From Lachnoclostridium sp. An76 (lineage in GTDB: Bacteria; Bacillota; Clostridia; Lachnospirales; Lachnospiraceae): a stretch of 64,000 nucleotides of DNA. The position numbers and the translations under genes were made by a program. The DNA is taken from NCBI RefSeq assembly GCF_002161355.1, contig NZ_NFHL01000003.1:310001-374000 (forward strand), given 5' to 3'. This document shows positions 44,387-53,420 of the stretch, one piece after another. The notes beneath the pieces were generated by a model, which made no database searches, was not told where the DNA came from, and worked only from the letters and a program-made list of their open reading frames with translations. How positions within the stretch are numbered: the stretch's first letter is position 1; each line of letters starts with the position of its first letter.

Positions 44387-45986
44387 CCGGAAGGACGGAC
44401 AGATGCAGACCCGGTATGGGTATGACGCCTTCGGGAACCGCGTCCTGAAAGAGGACCGTGCAGGGCGGACAACCTACTGTCATAATGCCCTGAACCAGCT
44501 GATCACAGAGCTCCGGGAAGAGGGAAGCGCAGAGACGGCCCTCCGGAAGGCGTATCAGTATGATAAGAGAGGAAACCTGACCCGCATCACGCAGAACGGA
44601 CAGATCACGCACCAGTATGTGTACGGGGCGCTGAACCGTCTGGAGGAAGCCGTGAACGGGGCTGGGAAGGCAGCGAAGTACCAGTACAACGGACTGGGGC
44701 ACCGGGTAGGGAAGCTGGAAGGGATACTGTCCAGAGGGCAGCTGGAAGGACTGGATCCCCGGAACGGAATCAAAGCGGAGACGGAGATCGGGAACCTGAC
44801 TCAGATCCATTACACGATCGATCTGACAAGGGAGTACCACAACCTGCTGGAGAAAACTGAAGGAGAGAAAAGGCAGACGTACTTTTGGGATGGGAACGTG
44901 GCATCTTATGAAGCGAATGGAAGACAGAATTATTATCTGCAGGATGAGCTGGGAAGCCCGTTGAGGATTGAGGACGAGCTGGGCGAGATAAAAGAGAGCT
45001 ATGGATATGGAGCATTTGGAGAGGACCTGTATGGGAACCAGGGGGAGATGCAGCCGTTTGGGTATACGGGGTATCAGAGAGATAATATAGCAGGAAGCTA
45101 TTATGCTCAGGCGAGGGAGTATCAGGCGGATGCGGGGAGATTTAGCAGTCAGGATATAATAGGCGGATTTATTTTGCTTCCGGATACCTTGAATCGCTAT
45201 GCTTATTGCTGGAATGCTCCGATAGATTATGTGGATAATGATGGAGAGTTCCCAACAATTGCAATAGGCGCGTTAATAGGAGGAGCGGTCGGAGGAATAG
45301 GTTCGATTATTTCTGACGTGTCGAAAGGTAAGAAAATTAACTGGGGAAAAGCTGGCAAGAATGCCTTAAAAGGAGCGGCAGCCGGAGCTGTCATAGGAAC
45401 TGGTGTGGGGGCAGTTGGGGCCTTGTCAACAGCCGGGGCTTCAACTGTAGCAGTAAATACAGCTGTAGCAGCAACAGCCGGAGCTTCATACCGAGCGGTA
45501 GCAGATATTGCAAATAGCGTTAGGACTGGGGAAATGACGATTTCTTCTCCTCAACGATATTTGACCTCTGCGGCCGGTGGAGTTATGCTATATCATTCAA
45601 ACCGTCTTTATCCTGATGCGACAAAGTTAGGCTTACTTGTACAAGGTGTGTCAGATCTTGTTGCGGGCGATCTGTCATCACTGGAAACCTATGCGGGAGC
45701 AGGAGTGTCAACGGCGCTTATAGCAAGGTTTGCAAAAAGTCCCAGCATTATTCAGGCGTTAATTACTGGAGGAGGAACGAATGTAACTCAATTGTTAGAA
45801 CAAGTAGGAGGGGTTAAAAGGTATTCAGTAACAGATTATATGGTAGGGCCCTTAAGGAATATTCTTATAGGTGCCTTTGCAAAATTTTTAACATATAAAT
45901 TTCCTAATAAATGGATTGAAGAAGATGAGGTTACAGCTTTAATAGATGGATTTTTGAGAAGAATTGAGGAAGCATGTTGTGAGTAG
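40800..45986 (+). CDS. Full-length RHS-repeat polymorphic toxin, T7SS-linked
   Basis: A 1728-residue protein. Residues 1-170 are helical (DLKTILEQCKEHVSAMKSCA and on) without an LXG motif and probably serve as the T7SS targeting head. DPVNLSTGNFIYDRTDLEVP near residue 173 starts the DUF6531/RHS shell. YD-type repeats (YAYDxxGxLTxxxD) run to about residue 1400. The core ends with QPFGYTGYQRDNIAGSYYAQ and a NRYAYCWNAPIDYVDNDG segment near 1483. The variable tip (~245 residues) has a glycine zipper (IGALIGGAVGGIGSI, GAAAGAVIGTGVGAVGAL), then an unrecognised domain ending ACCE. The core is GC-rich and the tip AT-rich. A second head copy begins at 60414. Confidence 0.93.
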   Translation: MNRVFQTSEIETMCQDLKTILEQCKEHVSAMKSCADKVESALNSVPRDVQYGDAFTALYSLRQSLKTDRMDEALQKLEECRARACELIPAVDEEYAAQTRELTSTTAQITGLLEGIRDFLAGTPLTTDYAAFQSALGEVRAKWEKVTEDAQAAVEKLLASVKGAETVCQVFSKDPVNLSTGNFIYDRTDLEVPGREPFGFRRFYNAINGRKGAMGKDWNHNYEVCVRLDGGEAVLLKEDGKEERFFQKDGKYLPLFASEGTFTETGDGYGYLTRGQRQYRFDRDGRCLEIRELSGSRIRFDYEEGEGGRLKRVEKDTGEWFAFACHEDGLLASVEDHTGRRVSYTYRDGLLREARLPDGGVFRYCYTPGGKLESVENPLGTVTVENRFDEEGRTVLQEFPDGTRMAYAYDDRKKSVELTERNGSRVTYIHDDKYRDVRHIYSNGEERFAYNQNNQRTLYVDRLGNRTQYAYDPAGNLTRVIDALGNRTEIRYGEKNRPAEVRVNGKEKLKGTYDGEGRLLSMKDALGNQTEITYNSAGWPERIVQPDGSEVGLAYDSRGNITGLRDASGSLTRYTYDSLNRVTESVDGNGNRTRYAYDVMGNVTEIENAEGNRRYYEYNLSGKVTKVTDFDGHSIRREYNALNRPGRVTDKEGRETLLTYDSMWNLARVTTPDGARTTYIYNEHNLLTRIKDADGGVVRYTYDANGNRTGEEDENGAKTTFAYDALGRVTEVKGEEGLHYTYAYDGEGNLIQAEDALGNMVRMEYDENGNLTRETGPLGESRSYTYTPLGEVESVTDEAGRTTRYVYLPGGQLKEIRHPDGTGESFTYDGNGNLKSHTLPTGFVLSCTYDCMDRITEIRGSGGESKRYTYDALGNVTSMTDGLENRTRYEYSLSGQLTKVIDALGNETEYSYDVCDRLVEIRQYGEEGSLESREAGTFPTDAAGIDEEWMEAERRSGRNRTCQVTRYLRDLKGQVTEVIDALGQREQYAYDRKGQLLSKLDKEGFLTKYGYTKQGDLSRIQYADGREVKLSYNPLRQLTEVQDWLGETKITPDALGRATAVQYPDGREVSYTYGKSGERTGITYPDGRTVSYGYDEQVRLSEMKEGDRVITYGYDAFGRLAQKKFPNGTESAYTYDSKGQLTELVHRDREGVSDRYTYLYDLTGNKTGITKERRGLEAESGAYAYGYDALGRLSEIRKDGQMQTRYGYDAFGNRVLKEDRAGRTTYCHNALNQLITELREEGSAETALRKAYQYDKRGNLTRITQNGQITHQYVYGALNRLEEAVNGAGKAAKYQYNGLGHRVGKLEGILSRGQLEGLDPRNGIKAETEIGNLTQIHYTIDLTREYHNLLEKTEGEKRQTYFWDGNVASYEANGRQNYYLQDELGSPLRIEDELGEIKESYGYGAFGEDLYGNQGEMQPFGYTGYQRDNIAGSYYAQAREYQADAGRFSSQDIIGGFILLPDTLNRYAYCWNAPIDYVDNDGEFPTIAIGALIGGAVGGIGSIISDVSKGKKINWGKAGKNALKGAAAGAVIGTGVGAVGALSTAGASTVAVNTAVAATAGASYRAVADIANSVRTGEMTISSPQRYLTSAAGGVMLYHSNRLYPDATKLGLLVQGVSDLVAGDLSSLETYAGAGVSTALIARFAKSPSIIQALITGGGTNVTQLLEQVGGVKRYSVTDYMVGPLRNILIGAFAKFLTYKFPNKWIEEDEVTALIDGFLRRIEEACCE

Positions 45987-46413
45987 AGAAGTAATTTGGT
46001 TTTATATCATTTCAACTATTGTCTTTACAGGAATGGCTATAATCGCATGGGGGACGATATTACAGAGAAGAAGGCTGTTAGTATTAACAGGACTGTTTTT
46101 GTTTTCCTTCGACGTAGTTGCAATATTCTTCCCCTGTGTTATGGATTATCACTATGCCGTGCAAAAAAACTATGAAACAGCTGCAGGAACAGCGATGTTC
46201 GACAGCACAGGGACTCGCTTGCCATGGGAAACAATAACTATTTATGATGATAAAACGGGTGGTAAGCTAAAAATAAGCGCATTCACAAAAAAAGTTACTA
46301 AGGGCGATTATTTGGAAATTAAATACCTCCCGCATACAAAATTTGGAATCGTAGTGGAGCGAATAGATGGAAAAGATTATAAGAAATATTCTGAAGATGG
46401 ACCAGGACATTAG
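45979..46413 (+). CDS. Candidate immunity protein, YLPxTKxG family member 1
   Basis: A 144-residue protein with two N-terminal membrane helices, then a small domain: CVMDYHYAVQKNYETAAGTA, WETITIYDDKTGGKLKI, YLEIKYLPHTKFGIVVERID. GTG 45979 follows GAGGAAG and overlaps the toxin's 3' end by 8 nt, as in toxin-immunity pairs. Related proteins follow other tips in this window (46367, 52476, 56000). It probably neutralises the tip of the full-length RHS toxin at the membrane; this is inferred from position. Confidence 0.68.
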   Translation: MSREVIWFYIISTIVFTGMAIIAWGTILQRRRLLVLTGLFLFSFDVVAIFFPCVMDYHYAVQKNYETAAGTAMFDSTGTRLPWETITIYDDKTGGKLKISAFTKKVTKGDYLEIKYLPHTKFGIVVERIDGKDYKKYSEDGPGH

Positions 46414-46795
46414 AAAATTTTATGGCTTGTATTATATAGTTTTCATCACCATTTTGGTTTTCTTTCTTGTGATGTTAGAAGAAAACTTTGAGATTGTGAT
46501 ATTAATGGGATTCTGGGTAGCAGTAAGTTTTTTTCTGTTAGTACTGCCATGCATGAGAGATTTTTCCAGAGCGATTTCTGGTAAATATTACAGAGTAGAG
46601 GGAGTGGCTGAAGAGAAATATAAAGATATATTAACATGGCGAGTGCTGGATATATATACAAGTGAAGGAAGAAAAATCTGTAATATAAATGTCTGGCATA
46701 AAGAACAAATTAGTAATAGTTATGTAGTGATTGAATATCTCCCACATACAAAATTTGGAAGAGTAAAAAAGTATAGAGAAAAGGGCAGAGATTAG
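46367..46795 (+). CDS. Candidate immunity protein, YLPxTKxG family member 2
   Basis: A 142-residue paralogue of the preceding protein: two membrane helices, CMRDFSRAISGKYYRVEGVA, WRVLDIYTSEGRKI, and YVVIEYLPHTKFGRVKKYR. It overlaps the preceding gene by 47 nt. ATG 46367 has GGAGCG 7 nt upstream; ATG 46397 is an alternative. It has no tip of its own directly upstream, so it may be an orphan immunity gene left by an earlier tip. Confidence 0.65.
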   Translation: MEKIIRNILKMDQDIRKFYGLYYIVFITILVFFLVMLEENFEIVILMGFWVAVSFFLLVLPCMRDFSRAISGKYYRVEGVAEEKYKDILTWRVLDIYTSEGRKICNINVWHKEQISNSYVVIEYLPHTKFGRVKKYREKGRD

Positions 46796-46829
46796 ACAGA
46801 CCACGCACCGGTATGTGAACGGGGCGTGT
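46796..46829 (+). pseudogene. RHS core scrap
   Basis: CAGACCACGCACCGGTATGT followed by GAACGGGGCG resembles the RHS core segment at about 44599-44632. It is cut off on both sides: the immunity gene precedes it and a 61-bp inverted-repeat element follows. Confidence 0.6.
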
Positions 46830-46845
46830 AGGATATCAATAAAAA

Positions 46846-46906
46846 GCCTCCTATGCTAAAATGAGAATGGTGTCGCAAGCCAAACTCAAAAATTAGTATA
46901 GGAGGC
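46846..46906. repeat. 61-bp element with 14-bp terminal inverted repeats
   Basis: GCCTCCTATGCTAA (46846-46859) and TTAGTATAGGAGGC (46893-46906) are inverted copies with one mismatch. It sits exactly between two RHS core fragments. It may be a tiny remnant of an insertion sequence. Confidence 0.6.
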
Positions 46907-46947
46907 GGTCCAAGACGCGCCGCAGCGGAAGGAATCGGACCTGCCAG

Positions 46948-49140
46948 GTGACCCGGTACCTCCGGGACCTGAAAGGGCAGGTGACAGAGGTCATCGACGC
47001 CCTGGGACAGAGGGAGCAGTATGCCTATGACGGGAAAGGACAGCTCCTGTCGAAGCTGGACAAGGAGGGCTTCCTGACAAAGTATGCCTACACAAAGCAG
47101 GGGGACCTGTCCCGGATCCAGTACGCGGACGGGCGGGAAGTGAAGCTGTCCTACAACCCGCTGCGCCAGCTGACCCTTGTGCAGGACTGGCTGGGAGAGA
47201 CGAAGATCACGCCGGACGCCCTGGGGCGGGCGACAGCCGTACAGTACCCGGACGGCAGGGAAGTATCCTATACCTATGGAAAGAGCGGGGAGCGGACAGG
47301 CATCACCTACCCGGACGGAAGGACCGTATCCTACGGATACGATGAACAGATAAGGCTTTCTGAGATGAGGGAAGGGGACCGGGTCATCACCTACGGTTAT
47401 GACGCCTTTGGAAGGCTGGCGGAGAAGAAGTTCCCCAACGGGACAGAGAGCGCTTATACCTATGACAGCAAAGGCCAGCTGACGGAGCTGGTGCACAGGG
47501 ACAGGGAAGGTGTTTCAGACCGGTATACGTATCTGTATGACCTGACAGGGAATAAGACCGGGATCACGAAGGAGAGAAGAGGCCTGGAGGCAGAGAGCGG
47601 GGCCTATGCATACGGATATGACGCTTTGGGACGGCTTTCCCAGATCCAAAAAGACGGGAAACTCCAGACCCGGTATGGGTATGACGCTTTCGGGAACCGC
47701 GTCCTGAAAGAGGACCGTGCAGGGCGGACAACCTACTGTCATAATGCCCTGAACCAGCTGATCACAGAGATCCGGGAAGAGGGAAGTGCAGAGACGGCCC
47801 TCCGGAAGGCGTATCAGTATGACAAGCGCGGAAACCTGACCCGTATCACGGAGAACGGGCAGATGACACAGCAGTATGTGTACGGGGCGCTGAACCGTCT
47901 GGAGGAAGCCGTGAATGGGGCCGGGAAGGCAGCGAAGTACCAGTACAACGGGCTGGGGCACCGGGTAGGGAAGCTGGAAGGGACACTGTCCAAAGAGCAG
48001 TTAGAAGGACTGGATCCCCGGAACGGAATCAAAGCGGGGACGGAGATCGGGAACTGGAACCAGATCCGCTATACCATTGACCTGACAAGGGAGTACCACA
48101 ACCTGCTGGTAAAGGAAGAGGGGGAGAGGAGCCAGACGTACTTCTGGGACGGGAATGTGACGTCTTATGAAGAGAATGGAAGACAGAGCTATTACCTGCA
48201 GGATGAGCTGGGAAGCCCGATCCGAATGGAGGATGAGACAGGAGAAGTAATGGAGAGTTACGGCTATGGTGCATTTGGAGAGGATCTGTATGGGAACCAG
48301 GGGGAGATGCAGCCGTTTGGGTATACGGGGTATCAGAGAGACAACATAGCAGGAACTTATTATGCCCAAGCAAGAGAATACATGACAGAAGACGGTAGAT
48401 TTGTGGGGCAGGACTTGATCGGAGGATTTGTCGAGCATCCGGAAACACTCAATCGGTATAGTTATTGTTGGAATAATTCTCTACAATATGTAGATTATGA
48501 TGGAAAATTCCCAACAATAATTGCAGGAGCGTTTATTGGAAGTGTTACATCAGGATTATTATCACTTACAACACAAATAATTTTTGAAAGAAAAATAAAT
48601 GTGAAGGAGATTGGAATAAGTATGATAGGAGGGGCTATAAAAGGTGGAATTGCAGGAAGTGGAATTGGAATAATTGGCGGTGTGATTGCGACCGGGGTTA
48701 CAGGAGCGGCTACTAATGTTGCGACACAGGTGTGTGCGCAAGGACAAAGTTTGGACAAAGTAAATTGGGCTTCGGCAGCGTTAGATGGGGTAATTGATGC
48801 GGCAACTTATGGTTATGGAAGATATAAACTGAAAGGGAAAGGGCCTACAGTCCAGGAACAACTGAGAAAAACAAACGATGATGTCCATAAGGCAAGATTA
48901 CATTTGGCAGGCTATGGAAAGAAAAGAATGAAAGGTAAAAGTTATCAACGTGCGTTTAGAAGAGTGAATACACTTGAAGACTTACAGGATCAATTAGCGA
49001 AAAAATGGCTAAAAGATAAAGGTTTAGAGTCTGTAAAAGAAGTTGAGGGGAATTTTGCAAAGAAATTAAAGGAAAAGGTATTAGCATTAGAACTGGAAAC
49101 AGCACAAAGAATAAATAGTATGGAACGATGTGAAGCATAG
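46948..49140 (+). CDS. Headless RHS cassette 1 with its own toxin tip
   Basis: RHS homology starts at about 46911, inside the core (RRSGRNRTCQVTRYLRDL region of the full toxin), and continues without interruption to the tip. It has no helical head or DUF6531 part, and the only start is an internal GTG without a proper ribosome site, so it is probably silent or a recombination donor. The core ends with QPFGYTGYQRDNIAGTYYAQ. The tip of about 220 residues has a glycine zipper (GGAIKGGIAGSGIGIIGGVI), then a basic helical domain (KGKSYQRAFRRVNTLEDLQD), and ends RCEA. The tip DNA is AT-rich. Confidence 0.82.
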   Translation: MTRYLRDLKGQVTEVIDALGQREQYAYDGKGQLLSKLDKEGFLTKYAYTKQGDLSRIQYADGREVKLSYNPLRQLTLVQDWLGETKITPDALGRATAVQYPDGREVSYTYGKSGERTGITYPDGRTVSYGYDEQIRLSEMREGDRVITYGYDAFGRLAEKKFPNGTESAYTYDSKGQLTELVHRDREGVSDRYTYLYDLTGNKTGITKERRGLEAESGAYAYGYDALGRLSQIQKDGKLQTRYGYDAFGNRVLKEDRAGRTTYCHNALNQLITEIREEGSAETALRKAYQYDKRGNLTRITENGQMTQQYVYGALNRLEEAVNGAGKAAKYQYNGLGHRVGKLEGTLSKEQLEGLDPRNGIKAGTEIGNWNQIRYTIDLTREYHNLLVKEEGERSQTYFWDGNVTSYEENGRQSYYLQDELGSPIRMEDETGEVMESYGYGAFGEDLYGNQGEMQPFGYTGYQRDNIAGTYYAQAREYMTEDGRFVGQDLIGGFVEHPETLNRYSYCWNNSLQYVDYDGKFPTIIAGAFIGSVTSGLLSLTTQIIFERKINVKEIGISMIGGAIKGGIAGSGIGIIGGVIATGVTGAATNVATQVCAQGQSLDKVNWASAALDGVIDAATYGYGRYKLKGKGPTVQEQLRKTNDDVHKARLHLAGYGKKRMKGKSYQRAFRRVNTLEDLQDQLAKKWLKDKGLESVKEVEGNFAKKLKEKVLALELETAQRINSMERCEA

Positions 49141-49154
49141 GAGGCAAAGTCAGG

Positions 49155-49781
49155 ATGAATGAATTGATACGTATGATTTTGGGCTTAGCGGTACAAGTGG
49201 GTCCGTATTTTGCTGTTTTTGCAGTTTTTGGATATATTGCGAGAGTCCGAGATAAAAAGGACAAAGAGAGGGAAGAGGAACAAAAAAAGGGAATTATAAA
49301 TAGCCATTATGTTATAAAAACCGAGACAGTACTTGCAATTATATTTGTTGTAGGTACAATATTTTGTGTTTTTTGTCTGGTTATGGCAATTAAAATGCAA
49401 GAAGATGCATTTGTTGTGTGTGTGTTTGGATTCTTTTTTTTAGTAGGTGTAGTTGGGACAGTAAATATGATCATGTGGAAACTGGAAGTGAACGGAGATG
49501 AGATTACATGGCGGTCAACTTTTGGAAGAAAGAGAACTTTTAAATTTGAAGATATTACATATTGTGAAAGAAAAAAGAGTGCCATCCGTGTTTATATCAA
49601 TGGGAAAAAGTTATTTACCATTGACAGCGGGATTGATGACAGTGAATTTATGGAAGACATAAAAAGACGAAAAATACCAGTAAAGTCACACTATGTGATT
49701 CAACTTAAAAAGAAAAGAATGAAAGAGCAGGAAATGAAAAAGAAACGAATAAAACAAATGAATCAAATGAAAAAGAAATAG
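49155..49781 (+). CDS. Candidate immunity protein, membrane plus PH-like domain, member 1
   Basis: A 208-residue protein: an N-terminal helix, then two adjacent helices (about residues 59-78 and 86-105), then a compact beta-rich domain (WKLEVNGDEITWRSTFGRKR, FKFEDITYCERKKSAIRVYI, KLFTIDSG) that looks like a bacterial PH-type fold, and a very basic Lys-rich tail. It lies 14 nt after cassette 1. Related proteins are encoded at 56465 and 58820. Function inferred from position only. Confidence 0.62.
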   Translation: MNELIRMILGLAVQVGPYFAVFAVFGYIARVRDKKDKEREEEQKKGIINSHYVIKTETVLAIIFVVGTIFCVFCLVMAIKMQEDAFVVCVFGFFFLVGVVGTVNMIMWKLEVNGDEITWRSTFGRKRTFKFEDITYCERKKSAIRVYINGKKLFTIDSGIDDSEFMEDIKRRKIPVKSHYVIQLKKKRMKEQEMKKKRIKQMNQMKKK

Positions 49782-49984
49782 AAGAAATGTAATAACGTAT
49801 GAGTGGAGAAAATGTCTGTTTCTGATTTGTAAGAGTAAATTGAAGTGATATGAGCAGATATCGCAGACGGTGGGGAGAAGAAGATTGATAAGGTGACATT
49901 GACTATAAAAAATTTGCGGAGGTACAGGCGCTGGCTGCAAAAGTCATCGACGCCCTCGGAAACGAGACGGAATATAGCTACGAT

Positions 49985-52447
49985 GTGTGCGACCGGCTGG
50001 TGGAGATCCGCCAGTACGGGGAAGAGGGGAGCCTGGAGAGCTTGAAAGCGGGAGCTCCTTGCACAGACGCGGCCGGGATCGACGAAGAGTGGATGGAAGC
50101 GGAGCGCCGCAGCGGAAGGAACCGGACCTGCCAGGTGACCCGGTACCTCCGGGACCTGAAAGGGCAGGTGACAGAGGTCATCGACGCCCTGGGGCAGAGG
50201 GAGCAGTATGCCTATGACGGGAAAGGACAGCTCCTGTCCAAGCTGGACAAGGAGGGCTTCCTGACAAAGTATGCCTACACAAAGCAGGGGGACCTGTCCC
50301 GGATCCAGTACGCGGACGGGCGGGAAGTGAAGCTGTCCTACAACCCGCTGCGCCAGCTGATCCTTGTGCAGGACTGGCTGGGAGAGACGAAGATCACGCC
50401 GGACGCCCTGGGGCGGGCGACAGCCGTACAGTACCCGGACGGCAGGGAAGTATCCTATACCTATGGAAAGAGCGGGGAGCGGACAGGCATCACCTACCCG
50501 GACGGAAGGACCGTATCCTACGGATACGATGAACAGGCAAGGCTTTCTGAGATGAAGGAAGGGGACCGGGTCATCACCTACGGTTATGATGCCTTTGGAA
50601 GGCTGGCGCAGAAGAAGCTCCCCAACGGGACAGAGAGCGCGTATACCTATGACAGCAAAGGCCAGCTGACGGAGCTGGTGCACAGGGACAGGGAAGGTGT
50701 TTCAGACCGGTATACGTATCTGTATGACCTGACAGGGAACAAGACCGGGATCACGAAGGAGAGAAGAGGTCTGGAGTCGGAGAGCGGAGCCTATGCATAC
50801 GGATATGACGCCCTGGGACGGCTTTCCCAGATCCAAAAAGACGGGAAACTCCAGACCCGGTATGGGTATGACGCTTTCGGGAACCGAGTCCTGAAAGAGG
50901 ACCGTGCAGGGCGGACAACTTACCGCCACAATGCCCTGAACCAGCTGATCACAGAACTCCGGGAAGAGGGAAGCGCAGAGATGGCTATCCGAAAGGCATA
51001 TCAGTATGACAAGCGTGGAAACCTGACCCGCATCACGGAGAACGGGCAGATGGCACAGCAGTATGTGTACGGGGCGCTGAACCGGCTGGAGGAAGCCGTG
51101 AACGGAGCTGGGAAGGCAGCGAAGTACCAGTACAACGGACTGGGGCACCGGGTAGGGAAGGCAGAAGGAAGGCTGCCGGCAGACCAGACCGGGAAGCTGG
51201 ATCCGCAGAGCCGGATCGACCGGGAGATCGGGAACCTGACCCAGATCCATTACACCATCGATCTGACAAGGGAGTACCACAACCTGCTGGAGAAAACTGA
51301 AGGAGAGAAAAGGCAGACGTACTTTTGGGATGGGAACGTGGCATCCTACGAAGAGAATGGAAGACAGAGCTATTACCTGCAGGATGAGCTGGGAAGCCCA
51401 TTGAGGATTGCAGACGAGAGTGGGACGATACGGGAATCCTATGGATACGGGGTATTTGGTGAAGACCTGTATGGGAACCAGGGGGAGATGCAGCCGTTTG
51501 GGTATACGGGGTATCAGAGAGATAAGGTGGCTGGGACTTACTATGCTCAGGCGAGGGAGTATCATCCAGGATTAGCCAGATTTGTAGAGCGAGATATAGT
51601 GAAAGGATTTACAGAATATCCGTTTTCTTTGAATAATTACAGCTATTGCTACAATTCTCCTTTGATTTTAGTTGATAATAATGGTTTATTTGCACATTTG
51701 GTTGTTGGAGCAATAGTTGGAGCAATTGGTGGAGGAGTTACACAATTAGTATCAGATGTTTTTTCAGGGAAAACATCCTCGTTTAGTACATATATTGGAG
51801 CAATTACTGGCGGAGCAGCGGGAGGAGCAGTTTTAGCAGGGACAGGAAATATCGCTTTAGCAGGCGCTGTAGAAGGTGGTGTCACTGGAAGTGTAACGAC
51901 TTTAGGAAATGGGATTGAAGATATAATGAATGGTAAAAGAGAATTATCATTAAATACAGCGAAAAATATTTTAGGAGAAACTTTTGTATCGGGTGCAGCT
52001 GATGCGGCACTTGGTACACTTGTTGGTAAATATTTTAGCAAATTCTCTAAATTTGTAGATAATCCTATAAAATCTCTGAAAAGTGAAACCGTCGATAAGG
52101 TTGTGGATTCAACGATAGGAGCTATCAAAAATAAAGTATATAAGGCATTACATCTGACAGGAAGAAACAGTTGGCAAAGTCTGACCAGGCAAGTATATAC
52201 AAAGTTGAAAAATGGAACATGGACAATAAAGAGTCTAAGTCTTAAAACATGGGGGAAGATGATAGGGTTTGAGACTATTGATTCAGCGGCAAAGGAATCT
52301 ATAAGAAAAGTAAAGGAAATATTAAAAAATTCAGTAGATGTAATAGACCCTGAAGAATTAACTGAAGATGTACTTAATACATTAAGCTGCTGGAGTAAGA
52401 ATTTGTCATTTGAAACTATTAGTGAAATGACAGCATGTCCAGAGTAA
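49985..52447 (+). CDS. Headless RHS cassette 2 with its own toxin tip
   Basis: RHS homology starts at about 49938 (KVIDALGNETEYSYDVCDRL) and is in frame to the end. The frame is open upstream only to 49899 and lacks a good start. Its ESLKAGAPCTDAAGIDEE segment matches the second full-length copy rather than the first. The tip (~265 residues) has glycine zippers (VGAIVGAIGGGVTQLV, GAITGGAAGGAVLAGTG), a helical domain and ends ACPE. Probably a silent tip reservoir. Between 49782 and 49937 no gene is seen. Confidence 0.82.
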   Translation: MCDRLVEIRQYGEEGSLESLKAGAPCTDAAGIDEEWMEAERRSGRNRTCQVTRYLRDLKGQVTEVIDALGQREQYAYDGKGQLLSKLDKEGFLTKYAYTKQGDLSRIQYADGREVKLSYNPLRQLILVQDWLGETKITPDALGRATAVQYPDGREVSYTYGKSGERTGITYPDGRTVSYGYDEQARLSEMKEGDRVITYGYDAFGRLAQKKLPNGTESAYTYDSKGQLTELVHRDREGVSDRYTYLYDLTGNKTGITKERRGLESESGAYAYGYDALGRLSQIQKDGKLQTRYGYDAFGNRVLKEDRAGRTTYRHNALNQLITELREEGSAEMAIRKAYQYDKRGNLTRITENGQMAQQYVYGALNRLEEAVNGAGKAAKYQYNGLGHRVGKAEGRLPADQTGKLDPQSRIDREIGNLTQIHYTIDLTREYHNLLEKTEGEKRQTYFWDGNVASYEENGRQSYYLQDELGSPLRIADESGTIRESYGYGVFGEDLYGNQGEMQPFGYTGYQRDKVAGTYYAQAREYHPGLARFVERDIVKGFTEYPFSLNNYSYCYNSPLILVDNNGLFAHLVVGAIVGAIGGGVTQLVSDVFSGKTSSFSTYIGAITGGAAGGAVLAGTGNIALAGAVEGGVTGSVTTLGNGIEDIMNGKRELSLNTAKNILGETFVSGAADAALGTLVGKYFSKFSKFVDNPIKSLKSETVDKVVDSTIGAIKNKVYKALHLTGRNSWQSLTRQVYTKLKNGTWTIKSLSLKTWGKMIGFETIDSAAKESIRKVKEILKNSVDVIDPEELTEDVLNTLSCWSKNLSFETISEMTACPE

Positions 52448-52475
52448 TTGATCGTAAAATTTAAAAGAGGATTTA

Positions 52476-52931
52476 ATGATGAGCTATTTAATAATTAGGA
52501 CAGTGGGATTTATATTGCTGACGGTTATAGTCACCTTTATGTGGATTGGGCATAAGAAAAAACACACATTATTTATAAAGGTAATACCGACATCAGAAAA
52601 CCAGAAGAAAAGATATAAAAAATGGGAAAAGAGACTGGATGTGATGAGTTTTATAGGGGTTCTCATTTGTTGGGGAGTGTTGGCTATTCCTTGCTTTCTT
52701 GATTTGCCATACCTCGTGAAAGGAGACTTAAGAGAAGTTTCGGGACTTGTCATATCAGGAGCCATGGCAGGAGAAAAGAAGGATAGTTTAAGAAGCATAT
52801 ACGTGCAGGATGACAGCTCAAAAGAAAAAGTTTATCTTAAAGTTTATGATAAAGGGGTAGATTTGGGAGAACAAATCAAAGTAAGATATCTTCCAAACAC
52901 AAAGGTTGGTTATATTATTGAAAGAGAATAA
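52476..52931 (+). CDS. Candidate immunity protein, YLPxTKxG family member 3
   Basis: A 151-residue protein with helices at about 5-24 and 53-72, CFLDLPYLVKGDLREVSGLV, KVYLKVYDKGVDLGEQIKVR and a terminal YLPNTKVGYIIERE. The Cys, the Asp/Tyr pair and the YLP(H/N)TK(x)G motif align with the immunity candidates at 45979 and 46367. It follows cassette 2 by 28 nt with AGAGGA upstream. Confidence 0.68.
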   Translation: MMSYLIIRTVGFILLTVIVTFMWIGHKKKHTLFIKVIPTSENQKKRYKKWEKRLDVMSFIGVLICWGVLAIPCFLDLPYLVKGDLREVSGLVISGAMAGEKKDSLRSIYVQDDSSKEKVYLKVYDKGVDLGEQIKVRYLPNTKVGYIIERE

Positions 52932-53036
52932 TGAGAGAAGCATATTAAATCTAACAAGTATTTTATATGGATTATTTTGGAAGTGACATTTCAAAAAATA
53001 GCTGTAAATAAAACTTTGTATTAGGAGAAAATAGAG

Positions 53037-53420
53037 ATGTTTAATTTTAGAAGAAAAAAGAAACAAAATTTAATAATCCGTATTACGGATGTAATAGAAA
53101 TTATTCGTAGTGATTATGAAAACGGGCTGGCATTTTGTTTGATTGATTTTCAGTATCATAATGAAGTGCATTGTATGGGATCTTGTGTGTATCCTCAAAA
53201 TGCAGAGGAGAGAAAAGAAAATATTCGCTTTGTTTTTGACAGTGAAATGTTTGAAACAGTAGAAGAATTAATTAAAACTGTGCGAATTGAGGAGTTGCCT
53301 CTTTCTGACTTGCAAGAACCGATTGAAGTCATAAGAGCTGGAATTATAAATGGAGAGGCACTGTTGAAAAGTCCGTGGGGAGAAACCAGACTGGCTGCTT
53401 ATGCGCTCAACGAGCGATAA
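53037..53420 (+). CDS. Unrecognised small protein of the toxin array
   Basis: A 127-residue soluble protein, basic at the start (RRKKKQNLIIRI) and otherwise mixed alpha/beta. AGGAGA lies upstream. No motif recognised. It lies between the immunity candidate of cassette 2 and the IS3-type element, so it may be another immunity gene or a passenger. Confidence 0.5.
   Translation: MFNFRRKKKQNLIIRITDVIEIIRSDYENGLAFCLIDFQYHNEVHCMGSCVYPQNAEERKENIRFVFDSEMFETVEELIKTVRIEELPLSDLQEPIEVIRAGIINGEALLKSPWGETRLAAYALNER

Noticed and set aside
41318-45250. Reading the RHS repeats as a wall-associated WapA-type protein rather than a T7SS toxin
   Set aside because: There is no signal peptide or wall-binding domain; the head is helical and the gene directly follows T7SS and small helical partner genes. 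A WapA-like role is not excluded but fits less well.
53037-53420. Calling this 127-residue protein an immunity protein outright
   Set aside because: No similarity to the two recurring immunity-like families and no tip directly upstream, so it is left as unknown.
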